Assembly (NCBI GenBank): GCA_965662365.1
Contig: CBFIHR010000041.1
Location: 1 to 38,684, forward strand
DNA from: CAWVWD01 sp965662365
GTDB lineage: Bacteria > Bacteroidota > Bacteroidia > Chitinophagales > Saprospiraceae
Length of the DNA stretch: 38,684 bases
Direction: 5' to 3'
In this document: positions 14,391 through 22,749 of the stretch, one piece after another
Position numbering within the stretch: the first letter of the stretch is position 1
Layout of the letters: every line of letters begins with the position of its first letter
Program-made: the position numbers and the translations under genes
Notes under the pieces: model-generated
Seen by the model: the letters and a program-made list of their open reading frames with translations, nothing else
Databases searched by the model: none
Told to the model about the DNA's origin: nothing

Positions 14391-16649
14391 TTAAAAAACT
14401 CGCACTTCTAACGCTTTATCAAAATCAATTTCCAATAGAACATTCTCCACAGGATTTTCAATCAGCCAAGTCGCTAACGGAGCGATAATTTCATGCTCTA
14501 CGGCACGCTGCAACGGTCTTGCCCCATACCGCTCATCAAAACCAACTTTTGACAAATATTCATAAACGCCCTGTGTAAACTTCAAGGTCAAATTATTTTT
14601 CACAAAACCTTCTCTTTGCTTAACCGCTTCCAATTCAATCGCTGTAATTTGACGAATATCATCCGCTTTTAAGGCATTAAACATCACAATCGAGTCAATA
14701 CGATTCACAAACTCCGGGCGAAAATACTTTCCGATTGCCGACTCGTAAGCCGCTTCGTCAGGCATACCGCTACCGTAGCCAATAGATTGACGATTAGAAG
14801 CCCCCAAATTCGTTGTCATAATAATAATCGTATTGCGGAAGTTCGTGATACGACCAAAGGCATCGACCAGCATTCCTTCATCTAAGACCGATAAAAACGC
14901 ATCAAAAATCGCAGGATCAGCTTTTTCGACTTCGTCCAATAACAAAACCGAAAATGGTCGTTCTCGAATATCTTGTACCAATTTTCCGACCTCTCGCCCT
15001 GCACCGATAAATCGAGCGATTTGTCCAGCATGCTGAAACTCACTCATATCAATCCGAATAAGGGGCGAACGTTGCTGACCTTTTCCAAAAAAATACTCCG
15101 CCAAAGCCTTTGCCGAAGCAGTTTTTCCAACACCAGTTGGCCCAGCAAAAATCATAGTCGTAATCGGTTTATACGGATTATTCAGACCAGCTTTGAATAT
15201 TTTCACAACGTTAGTCAAATGACGAATAGCCACAGGCTGACCAATGATTTTATCAGAAAAATAACTTTCTAATGCTTTGATTTCCAATAACATATCGTCA
15301 CGCAGAAACAACTCGGGCAGACCAGTTGATTTTACAAAATTGGCGATCACCTCATTTGTTCCGACGTGTTGTTGTTTCGCAATTTGAGCAACACTCACAC
15401 ATTGTCCCAAAAATCGAATCGCCTTTCCAGGAAACGATTGATACGGATAATACCGAATCAATAAACGATACGACAACTCAATCGCTTTTTTATCAATTGC
15501 AATTTTTAGATTTCGATTGCAAAAGTCAGCGAACTTATCTAAAATATTATAGACCTTTTTCTCGGGTAATTCCTCTAAAAGTACGATTTGAAACGTTTCC
15601 ACAAATCCTGGTAACAACCGGCGCATCGAGTCCAGTTCTTCTTGTGTCGCCTCACCAATGATTTGCAACTTTCCTTCTTGCAAAAAAGGCGTTAAAAACG
15701 CAGCCACACTCACCTCGGGGCTTGCTCCACCAACCTGTAATAATCGCACAAAATTCACAACCCAAAGTATGCCATTCGATGCTTCCAAGTCATCAACCAA
15801 GGCTTCACACGCTTCTTGCCATTCTCCCAAATATTTGGCACTTGACGTAATGCGTTGCGGCATAATTTGCCAAAATGAAAAGTCTAATTTCTGTTTTTTA
15901 TTATTATTTATCTTTTTAATTGCTTGACGCAAAACAGCCGTTTTCCCTGTTCCAGATTTACCAATAATCAAGACGTTTGCTCGATTATTGACCAACTTAT
16001 CTACGACTTCGTTTACCTTATCCTCCAATTCCCAGGCAGCCTCCGGAAAAGCCGAAATATTTCGCCGGACTTTCCTCGAATAAGGATATTTTTCTGCCAA
16101 TCGAGCTAAAGTTTCATATTGTCGCTCAAAATTCCAATCGCCCCAACTTGTCGTTTGTTCTTTGATTTTTAAGACAACCTCATCTAATTGAGGTTTTTCA
16201 ATCGTCATTTGGCGATAAATGAAGTTTGGTGGTTGTTGATTTAAATAATTCATCGCAAAATGCGAGACTAAAGTTTGAAACTGTCGCTGTTCATAATAAT
16301 AAAAACTCTCATTAAACATCGGCAAATAACACTCATAATAGCCATGCTTAGTTTCGCCGTAAACCGTTACAATCGGTACTTTCAGCGAAGTCGGTAACGG
16401 ATACGCTCCACTTTCCTCTCGATAAGTCGGTCGCACTTTCACCTCAATCACTTTCAGTTTAGGTTTTATAATATCCATATACGGATAATCCTCAAACTTC
16501 CTGTAATTACGTTGTAGCTGATTCGTCAATGTAGATTTTACATTACGTAAATCTTTATCTACAACCTGATAATCTGTCCCCACCAAGATTCCTAAAACAG
16601 CCTCATCATTTAATTGAAAATGTAATAAAGGGTAGGTTATTTTTTCCAT
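14391..16649 (-). CDS. ClpA/ClpB-like double-ring AAA+ protein with novel N-domain and degenerate D1
   Basis: A 752-residue Hsp100-type protein. Residues 1-165 are a novel N-domain, not the Clp-N repeat. D1 (about 205-430) has Walker A GKSGTGKT (230-237), but its Walker B reads ILWVVNFVRLL where ILFIDE is expected, and the arginine-finger segment reads VETFQ, not ERRFQ. D2 (about 465-752) is intact: Walker A GPTGVGKT (503-510), Walker B LLLDEVEKA (DE at 572-573), sensor TTNLG, arginine finger RPEFVNRID, sensor 2 GARPLQR. There is no coiled-coil M-domain as in ClpB. At the position of the ClpP-binding IGL/IGF loop of ClpA it has QSIGYGSG (IGY at 623-625). Likely an unfoldase or remodeller; partner unknown. 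Confidence 0.85.
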   Translation of the reverse strand: MEKITYPLLHFQLNDEAVLGILVGTDYQVVDKDLRNVKSTLTNQLQRNYRKFEDYPYMDIIKPKLKVIEVKVRPTYREESGAYPLPTSLKVPIVTVYGETKHGYYECYLPMFNESFYYYEQRQFQTLVSHFAMNYLNQQPPNFIYRQMTIEKPQLDEVVLKIKEQTTSWGDWNFERQYETLARLAEKYPYSRKVRRNISAFPEAAWELEDKVNEVVDKLVNNRANVLIIGKSGTGKTAVLRQAIKKINNNKKQKLDFSFWQIMPQRITSSAKYLGEWQEACEALVDDLEASNGILWVVNFVRLLQVGGASPEVSVAAFLTPFLQEGKLQIIGEATQEELDSMRRLLPGFVETFQIVLLEELPEKKVYNILDKFADFCNRNLKIAIDKKAIELSYRLLIRYYPYQSFPGKAIRFLGQCVSVAQIAKQQHVGTNEVIANFVKSTGLPELFLRDDMLLEIKALESYFSDKIIGQPVAIRHLTNVVKIFKAGLNNPYKPITTMIFAGPTGVGKTASAKALAEYFFGKGQQRSPLIRIDMSEFQHAGQIARFIGAGREVGKLVQDIRERPFSVLLLDEVEKADPAIFDAFLSVLDEGMLVDAFGRITNFRNTIIIMTTNLGASNRQSIGYGSGMPDEAAYESAIGKYFRPEFVNRIDSIVMFNALKADDIRQITAIELEAVKQREGFVKNNLTLKFTQGVYEYLSKVGFDERYGARPLQRAVEHEIIAPLATWLIENPVENVLLEIDFDKALEVRVF

Positions 16650-16727
16650 GTTTTTACTTGAGCTTAATTATTGAACTCAATATAAAGACTTATAAGGAAA
16701 GATGAAATTTATTTGAATAAAAACAAA

Positions 16728-16757
16728 AGCCGCATCAGTTTAAAAACTCATGCGGCT
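16728..16757 (-). terminator. terminator of the small membrane protein gene
   Basis: Arms AGCCGCAT (16728-16735) and ATGCGGCT (16750-16757) enclose an inner AGTTT/AAACT pair, with one C-C mismatch between the two stems. Read on the minus strand, the hairpin is followed by TTTTGTTTTTATT. It is 21 nt past the stop of the 148-residue protein. Confidence 0.8.
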
Positions 16758-16777
16758 CAAAAGATTATCCTTCGATT

Positions 16778-17224
16778 TTATCTAAATATCCTGTTGTTTT
16801 TTCCGTTATCCAGCTCGTCTCCAACTGCATAAGCACGAACGAATTGCGTCATCGAGGTAACAATCGCCAGAACCCAAGCAGCCATTGCAAATAAGAAAGA
16901 CGCTGTTTGCTGATGCACGGCATTATATGGCTTTAACTGCAACTCCCCATCTAATATCATATCTACTAAGCCATTCATATTGACCAGTGCTAACCATCCG
17001 AAATACGCAACCATTATGGTTGCAAAAATCAACCCGCCCCAAAAGGCATATCGATTTCTTTGACTCATAAAAAAACCAACTCCGCCACAAATCATACCAG
17101 CACTTAATAACGAAATATTAGTTAAACCAAATCCAAAATTATTGAGTACTAATAGTAAGATACCACTTAGCAACAAAAATGCTCCACTATAAAATATTAA
17201 GATTGTTGTTTTTTGTGTATTCAT
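16778..17224 (-). CDS. small four-helix membrane protein of unknown function
   Basis: A 148-residue hydrophobic protein with four predicted membrane segments at about residues 7-28, 33-52, 60-82 and 106-130. Short polar loops contain SQRNRYAF, and a charged tail (GDELDNGKNNR) follows the last helix. I do not recognise a family. It has its own terminator and a candidate promoter, so it appears to be a single-gene unit between the AAA+ gene and tonB. Confidence 0.7.
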   Translation of the reverse strand: MNTQKTTILIFYSGAFLLLSGILLLVLNNFGFGLTNISLLSAGMICGGVGFFMSQRNRYAFWGGLIFATIMVAYFGWLALVNMNGLVDMILDGELQLKPYNAVHQQTASFLFAMAAWVLAIVTSMTQFVRAYAVGDELDNGKNNRIFR

Positions 17225-17259
17225 CCTATTTTTCCATGTTATTCCACCAATTAATTATA

Positions 17260-17267
17260 CAAATGTA
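17260..17267 (-). promoter_or_regulatory. candidate -7 element for the small membrane protein gene
   Basis: The minus strand reads TACATTTG, an exact match to the Bacteroidota TAnnTTTG -7 element, 36 nt upstream of the ATG. No clear -33 TTTG is visible. Confidence 0.5.
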
Positions 17268-17471
17268 ACAAGATTACTGATTTTTAATTGTTTCCTAAAA
17301 TATTTTTTAATCTTACCAGGTCAGATATTTATTTATAAATAGTGAGATTCCACACTAAATAACTACAATAACTAATATGTAAATTGTTAGTAATCAAACG
17401 CAATTAACTTTTATTAGCTATTTATCAAAAAAGCTAACGTTTACTAATAAAATATTGATTTCTAAAATACA

Positions 17472-17502
17472 AAAGGCTTATACCATCAAGATATAAGCCT
17501 TT
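17472..17502 (-). terminator. tonB terminator
   Basis: An 11-bp perfect stem (AAAGGCTTATA and TATAAGCCTTT) with a 9-nt loop starts 24 nt after the tonB stop. On the minus strand it is followed by TGTATTTT. Confidence 0.8.
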
Positions 17503-17525
17503 ATTAATATTTTATCACTGATTTT

Positions 17526-18368
17526 TTATTTTATCGTGTAATTATATCGGACAGTTCCACATTGTTTGTCAGGTGCCATTACATCGGTATTAAATTTCCA
17601 CTTTTTAGCATTAGCAACAGCTTCTGCAATTGCCCCACCATCAGTAACAGTAGAACCTCTTTGAGTAAACTCAGCCGATGTGACATTTCCTTTGTTATCA
17701 ATACAAATTTTGACAACAACGCTACCCTTAACCCCAGGATTTGTTGGAGGACTTGGCTTTTTAGCAACTGTTCTACCCGATACATCTGCACCCGAGCCAG
17801 TTGTTCCGCCACCAGTTCCACCGCCAGTATTACTTACATTTGGATCACCTGCTGTTCCACCGGTGTTTCCACCTCCACCACCAGAAGTCTTTCCACTTCC
17901 TTTAAGTTTATCTTCAAGTGCTTTCTTCTTTGCAGCAGCTTCGGCAGCTTTACGTCTTGCTTCGGCTTCCGCCTCTGCTTTTTTCTTAGCCTCTGCCTTC
18001 TTTTTAGCGTCTTCTGCCTTTTTGCGGTCGGCTTCTTTTTTCTTTTTTATCGCTACTTCATCACTATTTGCTGTTTTTGCATCAGGCGTAGGTGTTGGAT
18101 CAGGAGTGACTTCTGATTCTGCAACTTCCTCGACTTCCTCATATTCTTGCGATTCCTCGGCTTCTACCGGCTCGTCGTAACCTCCACCTGCATCAACTTG
18201 ACCAAAAGCTATCGCAATGCCCTCATTTGTCTGAGGGTCAGGAATTGGCGTATACTTGACCATTACTAACAAAACTATTAGCAACAAAGCATGGATAATA
18301 GCAGATAATATCCTTGCTCTTTTCTTATTTCGTGCCTCGATTTCTTGTTCCTTCAATGAAATATCCAT
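17526..18368 (-). CDS. TonB-family energy transducer
   Basis: A 280-residue inner-membrane protein that spans the periplasm to energise outer-membrane receptors. A single N-terminal membrane helix is at about residues 19-39. An acidic, Pro-containing stretch follows (60-95). A long Lys/Ala/Glu coiled or rigid helix lies at about 104-155, then a Gly-rich linker at about 158-200. The C-terminal TonB fold (about 205-280) contains GSVVVKICIDNKGNVTSAEF and ANAKKWKFN. The order exbB, exbD, tonB on the minus strand supports the role. A 248-nt gap separates it from exbD, so it may have its own promoter, though no good -7 element was seen there. Confidence 0.85.
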   Translation of the reverse strand: MDISLKEQEIEARNKKRARILSAIIHALLLIVLLVMVKYTPIPDPQTNEGIAIAFGQVDAGGGYDEPVEAEESQEYEEVEEVAESEVTPDPTPTPDAKTANSDEVAIKKKKEADRKKAEDAKKKAEAKKKAEAEAEARRKAAEAAAKKKALEDKLKGSGKTSGGGGGNTGGTAGDPNVSNTGGGTGGGTTGSGADVSGRTVAKKPSPPTNPGVKGSVVVKICIDNKGNVTSAEFTQRGSTVTDGGAIAEAVANAKKWKFNTDVMAPDKQCGTVRYNYTIK

Positions 18369-18616
18369 AATCTTAATTTTTGTCTATCGAAGAAAAGGAA
18401 TTTTGAAGTTTTATGTTTAGTAAATTTCAAAAGTTTGGTAAACGTCGCTTAAAACCCTAATTCCTATTTTTCAATTGTGTTGAGTGTTTTTGTTTTCTTG
18501 TAAGACGGTATCAATATAGATTCTGATGTATCGAACATTGATTTTTAGAAAACGATAACACTTTTTAATTCGCAAAGGCTGTGCCGCTTGCACCGAAATC
18601 TCAATAGTTTGCTCTA

Positions 18617-19024
18617 CTAATCCGCATTTGGATCAGTTGCCAAAATTGCTTTGATTCCTAATTTATACGCTGCGTCCATGACTTTTACCACATCTTCAAT
18701 CGGAACACTTTTGTCGGTATTAATAACCAAAGTAACATTATCTTTATCTGGTTCTTTCTCGATTTCCCCTCGAATTAACGTGATTAGATCATCAGGATTG
18801 ATTTTTTCTGTTTTTAAATAGAAATTTCTATCGGTATCGACCGAAACAGAAATTGTTGCAGGAGCAACCGTTTTAGAACTCGAACCTGGTAGTTTCAAAT
18901 TTAAAGCATTTGGACTCACCAAAGTCGAAGTTAACATAAAGAAAATCAGTAGTAAAAATATAATATCCGTCAAGGAAGACATATTAAACTCCGCCGAGAC
19001 TTTATTTCTCTTTTTTAATCCCAT
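18617..19024 (-). CDS. exbD: ExbD/TolR biopolymer transport protein
   Basis: A 135-residue subunit of the proton-driven ExbB/ExbD motor. One membrane helix near the N-terminus carries the essential aspartate, here Asp20 in SLTDIIFLLLIFFML. The periplasmic domain follows (VSVDTDRNFYLKTEKI, then VTLVINTDKSVPIEDVVKVMDAA). I chose the ATG at 19022-19024 (MGLKKRNK). The 12-residue upstream extension is encoded by an intergenic hairpin and is not conserved in character. exbB lies 81 nt upstream. Only one exbD is present, whereas many Bacteroidota loci carry two. Confidence 0.92.
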   Translation of the reverse strand: MGLKKRNKVSAEFNMSSLTDIIFLLLIFFMLTSTLVSPNALNLKLPGSSSKTVAPATISVSVDTDRNFYLKTEKINPDDLITLIRGEIEKEPDKDNVTLVINTDKSVPIEDVVKVMDAAYKLGIKAILATDPNAD

Positions 19025-19041
19025 TTTATTAATTGACAATT

Positions 19042-19098
19042 GATAATGAATAATTGGCAATGAATCATTAAATTATCCATTGTCAATTATTCATTATC
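19042..19098. repeat. long hairpin between exbB and exbD
   Basis: A 21-bp stem (19042-19062 with 19078-19098) with a single G-T pair and a 15-nt loop fills most of the 81-nt exbB-exbD gap. Arms begin GATAATGAATAATTGG and end CCATTGTCAATTATTCATTATC within that span when read with the neighbouring base. It could act as an attenuator or mRNA-stability element that sets the exbB:exbD ratio, or be a small inserted palindrome. Confidence 0.75.
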
Positions 19099-19105
19099 CA
19101 TTCAG

Positions 19106-19798
19106 TTAGGCTGGTTCTTGTAATAAATCCATAAATTCAGACGAACGTGCTTCCATTTGGAAAATAGCTTTTCCAACTAAGGCCACTAAATAATTGTAGC
19201 CAACGAATGAAATAATTCCTACAAATAAACCAAAAGCCGTTGTCAATAAGGCTTGATAAATACCACCTGCTAATACATCCGGAGTGATGTTATCCGTCAA
19301 ACTCATTTCACGAAAGGCGGCAATCATACCGGTAACCGTACCAAAAAATCCAATCATCGGTGCTGCACCAGAAATTGTGGCTAAAGTTGATAGGTTTTTT
19401 TCTAATTTGATTAGCTCAATGTTACCAACATTATCAATTGCGGCATTGATGTCTTTTAATGGTTTCCCGATACGAGACAATCCTTTTTCAATCATACGTG
19501 CCACAGGCGTTTCCGTATTTTTACACAAAGCTTTGGCTGCTTCAATATTTCCATTTTGGACATTTGTACGAATATTTGACATAAAGTTTTGATCAATATC
19601 CGCAGCTTTCGTAATGCTCAAATATCGCTCAAAAAAGATATAAAGTGCATACACAGACAACGCCAATAAAGCGACTGTAATAATAATACCTAAAGGTCCA
19701 CCTTTTGCAATAATTTCAATAAGTCCTGGACTTTCCTTTGCCATTTCTGGAATAGAATCCAACTGCACATCTTGTAATAGGAACGGATAGAAATTCAT
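19106..19798 (-). CDS. exbB: ExbB/TolQ/MotA-family proton channel
   Basis: A 230-residue three-helix motor protein that pairs with ExbD to drive TonB. The first helix is at about residues 33-55. Two further helices lie in the second half, in the conserved segment APMIGFFGTVTGMIAAFREMS and the following GIYQALLTTAFGLFVGIISFVGYNYLV. A large cytoplasmic loop lies between helix one and two. Length and motifs are normal. It is the first gene of the exb cluster; a candidate -7 element lies about 150 nt upstream. Confidence 0.93.
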   Translation of the reverse strand: MNFYPFLLQDVQLDSIPEMAKESPGLIEIIAKGGPLGIIITVALLALSVYALYIFFERYLSITKAADIDQNFMSNIRTNVQNGNIEAAKALCKNTETPVARMIEKGLSRIGKPLKDINAAIDNVGNIELIKLEKNLSTLATISGAAPMIGFFGTVTGMIAAFREMSLTDNITPDVLAGGIYQALLTTAFGLFVGIISFVGYNYLVALVGKAIFQMEARSSEFMDLLQEPA

Positions 19799-19862
19799 AA
19801 ATTCTCGGAGGTTTTTTTGTTTTTACTTAGTATTTTAAGCTTTAAAATGTTTTTTCGTTATT

Positions 19863-19889
19863 TCAATTCGCTAATTAATCACGAATTGA
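19863..19889. promoter_or_regulatory. inverted repeat upstream of exbB, possible operator
   Basis: TCAATTCG (19863-19870) and CGAATTGA (19882-19889) form a perfect 8-bp inverted repeat with an 11-nt spacer, 65-91 nt upstream of exbB and downstream of the candidate -7 element. It could be a repressor site or a leader hairpin. Confidence 0.35.
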
Positions 19890-19945
19890 GCGATTTCGTT
19901 TAATTACACTCATCGAATGTGTTAACGCCGATAATGTCTAATTAC

Positions 19946-19953
19946 CAAATATA
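19946..19953 (-). promoter_or_regulatory. candidate -7 element for exbB
   Basis: The minus strand reads TATATTTG, an exact TAnnTTTG match, about 148 nt upstream of the exbB ATG. No clear -33 element is visible. The rest of the interval between exbB and the kinase terminator is AT-rich with no gene seen. Confidence 0.4.
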
Positions 19954-20177
19954 TTAAATTAATAAAGCAATTTAATAATTTAAAGACAATGTTATAAATA
20001 ATTACACCAAAAAAGAACTATTTTCTTTGATTTTTATTGTTTGAAATAATTTTTAAAAATCGTTAATAAAATATTAAAATACTTATTATCAATTTTTTAA
20101 ACATTGTTAAATTAATTATTTGTTTATTGACCAACTTGATCTGTAAAACCGTTATATCTGCTTTTATTAAAAACAAC

Positions 20178-20209
20178 GAAGCTTCTTCAAATATATATGA
20201 AGAAGCCTC
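20178..20209 (-). terminator. terminator of the hybrid kinase gene
   Basis: Arms GAAGCTTCTTCA (20178-20189) and TGAAGAAGCCTC (20198-20209) pair over 12 bp with one mismatch and an 8-nt loop. On the minus strand it is followed by GTTGTTTTTAAT. It lies about 40 nt after the kinase stop. Confidence 0.75.
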
Positions 20210-20249
20210 TCAAATCTCCTGTGAGATTAATGAATATATTTTTGGGCAA

Positions 20250-22187
20250 CTATAAAACACTCATAATCTTAGCGTATAAATCCTGCGGCTTAAAGGGTTT
20301 CGACATATATTCATTCATTCCTATTTCTTTTGCTTTATCTGCTTCTTGCAAACTTGAGTTAGCCGTTAGAGCGATTATTGGTATATCTTTATTGTATTCT
20401 CGAATTTTTTCGGTTGATTGAAAACCATTCATCACCGGCATTTGTAAGTCCATCAAAACGACATCATAACGATAAGATCTGATTTTTTCATAACCTACTA
20501 AACCATTTTCTGCAATATCCACCTTAACGAAGTCTGACCATGTTGTCAAGACCTTTTTAGTAGCGATTTGATTCAAAAAATGATCCTCTACCAATAAAAT
20601 TTTGAGCGGTGCCACCGGTTTATCGTTTCCTTGACGTTTTTTGATAAATACAACTTTGACAGGCAAATCAACAACGACTTTAGAACCAACGCCAATTTGA
20701 CTTTCGATATTTACCTTTCCGCCCATTTTCTCGGTTAGCTTATTAATAATCGCTAAACCAAGTCCTGTCTTTTTCTCTTCGTCATAATTCAATGCCAACA
20801 GTTCTCCTGCATTCATCAATTTTTCGACCATTGTTTTATCCATACCGATTCCGGTATCTTCCACAATAATAGATAATTTTGTTTTCTCGCTTTTAACCTC
20901 GTCACAAATCAGCTTCATATTGACCGTTCCGCCACTATCCGTATATTTAATAGCATTATCCATCAAGTTATAAATCACCTGGTTGATTTTATTAATATCG
21001 CCAAGAAGTGTCTCGGGTACATTATCAGAAACACGAATATTTAACTTGATATTCTTCTCGTCCGCTTTGAGTTTGAATAATTGTTCTACCTGTTGTATCA
21101 ACTCTTCCGCCTTAAATTGATTTACTTCAACTTTGACTTTTTTGGATAGCAAAATAGAAAAGTTTAATAAATTATTGACCGCAACAGACAAATCATTAAT
21201 AGAGAGTTTAAAGCCATCAACGTACTCCAGAACTTGATTAGGTGACGACGTATTTTCCATCAAATATGACAAATTGACCAAAGAAGATAACGGTGTACGA
21301 ATATGAAAACCTAAATCCTCCAAAATGTCTTCTTTAATTTTAGAAGTTCGTTCGGATATATTTTTCTCAATCATCAAATCCTGTGATAATTTGATGTCCG
21401 AAATATCTTGAATTGCACCAACTAAAATGGTTTTCTCTTCCACTTCATCAAAATAAACCTTTATCTGTGTAGAAAGGTATTTTATCTTATGACCACCAAC
21501 AATGATTTTATAATCAATTTTTCGGAGTTGCCCATCTTTAATCACTTCATTAAAAGTGTCCTCAAAACGATTTCTATCTTCCGGATGAATAAAATTCAAA
21601 TAATCAGAAAAAACAGGACTGATACTTTGAGGATCAAAACCAAAGATACGATAAACCTCATCCGTCCATTTCATTTCGTTAGTGACGATGTCCATTTCCC
21701 AATTACCAAAATGAGCCATTTCTTGTGCCTCAATATATCGCCTTTCACTTACAGAAAGTTTTTTGGCGTATTGTTCTAATTTTTGCTGTGCTTTGTGACG
21801 TTGAAGAGAGTAACGAATAACACGACCGAGCAGACTTCCATCAACCTCTCCCTTTACCAAATAATCTTGAGCACCAGCCTTAATCGACTGATTACCAATG
21901 ACATCATCTTTTAACCCTGTCATTACAATGACCGGTATTTTTGGAAATTTTGCGATGAAGTTAGTTAAAGTTTTGAATCCATGACTATCAGGCAGCGACA
22001 GGTCTAACAACACCAAATCAAGAGGTTTTTCTTCTGCAACCTCCACCCCTTCATAAAATGTATTCGATGAAAATAAATCGTAGCGAAGTCCTGTCTGTTT
22101 TAAATAAACATTGAGTAGATTTCTATCCGCTTTATTGTCTTCTATATACAGAATTTGAATCTTATTCTTTAAATTTCGAGCGGCCAT
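20250..22187 (-). CDS. hybrid sensor kinase, REC-PAS-HisKA-HATPase-REC
   Basis: A 645-residue cytoplasmic protein with no membrane segment. The N-terminal receiver (about 10-125) has phospho-acceptor Asp62 in LLDLSLP. A PAS fold follows (about 150-265; IFGFDPQSISPVF, HPEDRNRF). The dimerisation helix is at about 280-345. The ATPase has N-box NQVIYNLMDNAIKY, G1 VEDTGIGMD and G2 GLGLAI. The C-terminal receiver has Asp580 and Lys630. The H-box reads DLGFHIRTPLSS: relative to the usual SHEIRTPL, Phe294 sits at the phospho-histidine position and His295 at the Glu position. Phosphorylation may therefore be lost or shifted. It is paired with a stand-alone receiver upstream. Confidence 0.9.
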   Translation of the reverse strand: MAARNLKNKIQILYIEDNKADRNLLNVYLKQTGLRYDLFSSNTFYEGVEVAEEKPLDLVLLDLSLPDSHGFKTLTNFIAKFPKIPVIVMTGLKDDVIGNQSIKAGAQDYLVKGEVDGSLLGRVIRYSLQRHKAQQKLEQYAKKLSVSERRYIEAQEMAHFGNWEMDIVTNEMKWTDEVYRIFGFDPQSISPVFSDYLNFIHPEDRNRFEDTFNEVIKDGQLRKIDYKIIVGGHKIKYLSTQIKVYFDEVEEKTILVGAIQDISDIKLSQDLMIEKNISERTSKIKEDILEDLGFHIRTPLSSLVNLSYLMENTSSPNQVLEYVDGFKLSINDLSVAVNNLLNFSILLSKKVKVEVNQFKAEELIQQVEQLFKLKADEKNIKLNIRVSDNVPETLLGDINKINQVIYNLMDNAIKYTDSGGTVNMKLICDEVKSEKTKLSIIVEDTGIGMDKTMVEKLMNAGELLALNYDEEKKTGLGLAIINKLTEKMGGKVNIESQIGVGSKVVVDLPVKVVFIKKRQGNDKPVAPLKILLVEDHFLNQIATKKVLTTWSDFVKVDIAENGLVGYEKIRSYRYDVVLMDLQMPVMNGFQSTEKIREYNKDIPIIALTANSSLQEADKAKEIGMNEYMSKPFKPQDLYAKIMSVL

Positions 22188-22302
22188 AGGTAAATAATTT
22201 GTCCTAAATAATCAATTTTATTTTCCGTATCCATAATCGTACACGCTTTACTCATTTAGATTAAAAAGCTTATAGCTATCTTAATAAAAAATGAAAATAG
22301 AT

Positions 22303-22749
22303 TTATAGAGTTACTCTTGACAGAATAACTGTACTTAGCCAAAAATCCTCGATTTTCCGAATCACATCAAAAAACTCATCAAAATCTACCGGTTTACGAA
22401 TATAACAATTCGCATGAAGATTATAACAATGTAAAATATCCTGTTCTGCATTAGAAGTCGTTAGTACAACCACAGGGATACGCAATAAATTAGGATCCGT
22501 CTTAATCTCTTGAAGTACTTCTCTACCATCTTTCTTCGGTAAATTCAAATCTAACAGAATTAAGTCAGGCGTTGTCACATCTTTATACTCTCCTATTTTT
22601 GACAAATATTTTATCGCCTCTTCACCATCCATAACGATAGATAAATTCACAGACACATTAACTTCCTTGAATGCCTCTTGCATTAATCTTACATCTCCCG
22701 GATTGTCCTCTACCATTAATACATTTGCAAGTCGATTCGTTTTTACCAT
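22303..22749 (-). CDS. single-domain response regulator (Rcp1/CheY-like)
   Basis: A 148-residue receiver with no output domain. Acidic pair Glu14-Asp15, phospho-acceptor Asp67 (LILLDLNLPKKDG), Thr97-Thr98 and Lys119 (YIRKP) are all in place. The PKKDGREVL insert and HANCYIRKPVDF phrase are typical of Rcp1-like receivers that partner phytochrome-type or PAS kinases. It lies 115 nt upstream of the hybrid kinase on the same strand, so the two likely form one phosphorelay; which receiver talks to which kinase is unknown. Confidence 0.92.
   Translation of the reverse strand: MVKTNRLANVLMVEDNPGDVRLMQEAFKEVNVSVNLSIVMDGEEAIKYLSKIGEYKDVTTPDLILLDLNLPKKDGREVLQEIKTDPNLLRIPVVVLTTSNAEQDILHCYNLHANCYIRKPVDFDEFFDVIRKIEDFWLSTVILSRVTL

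Noticed and set aside
9763..16649. Type VI secretion or extracellular contractile injection system
   Set aside because: No sheath, tube, baseplate or spike gene is visible; the AAA+ protein lacks the ClpV N-domain and is not the CDC48-type ATPase of such clusters.
14391..16649. ClpB disaggregase
   Set aside because: There is no Clp-N domain and no coiled-coil M-domain between the two ATPase rings, and D1 is degenerate.
17562..18180. Long open frames antisense to tonB
   Set aside because: They arise from the repetitive Lys/Ala/Gly codons of tonB read on the other strand.
19025..19060. N-terminal 12-residue extension of ExbD
   Set aside because: It is encoded by one arm of the intergenic hairpin; MGLKKRNK at 19024 is a normal ExbD start.
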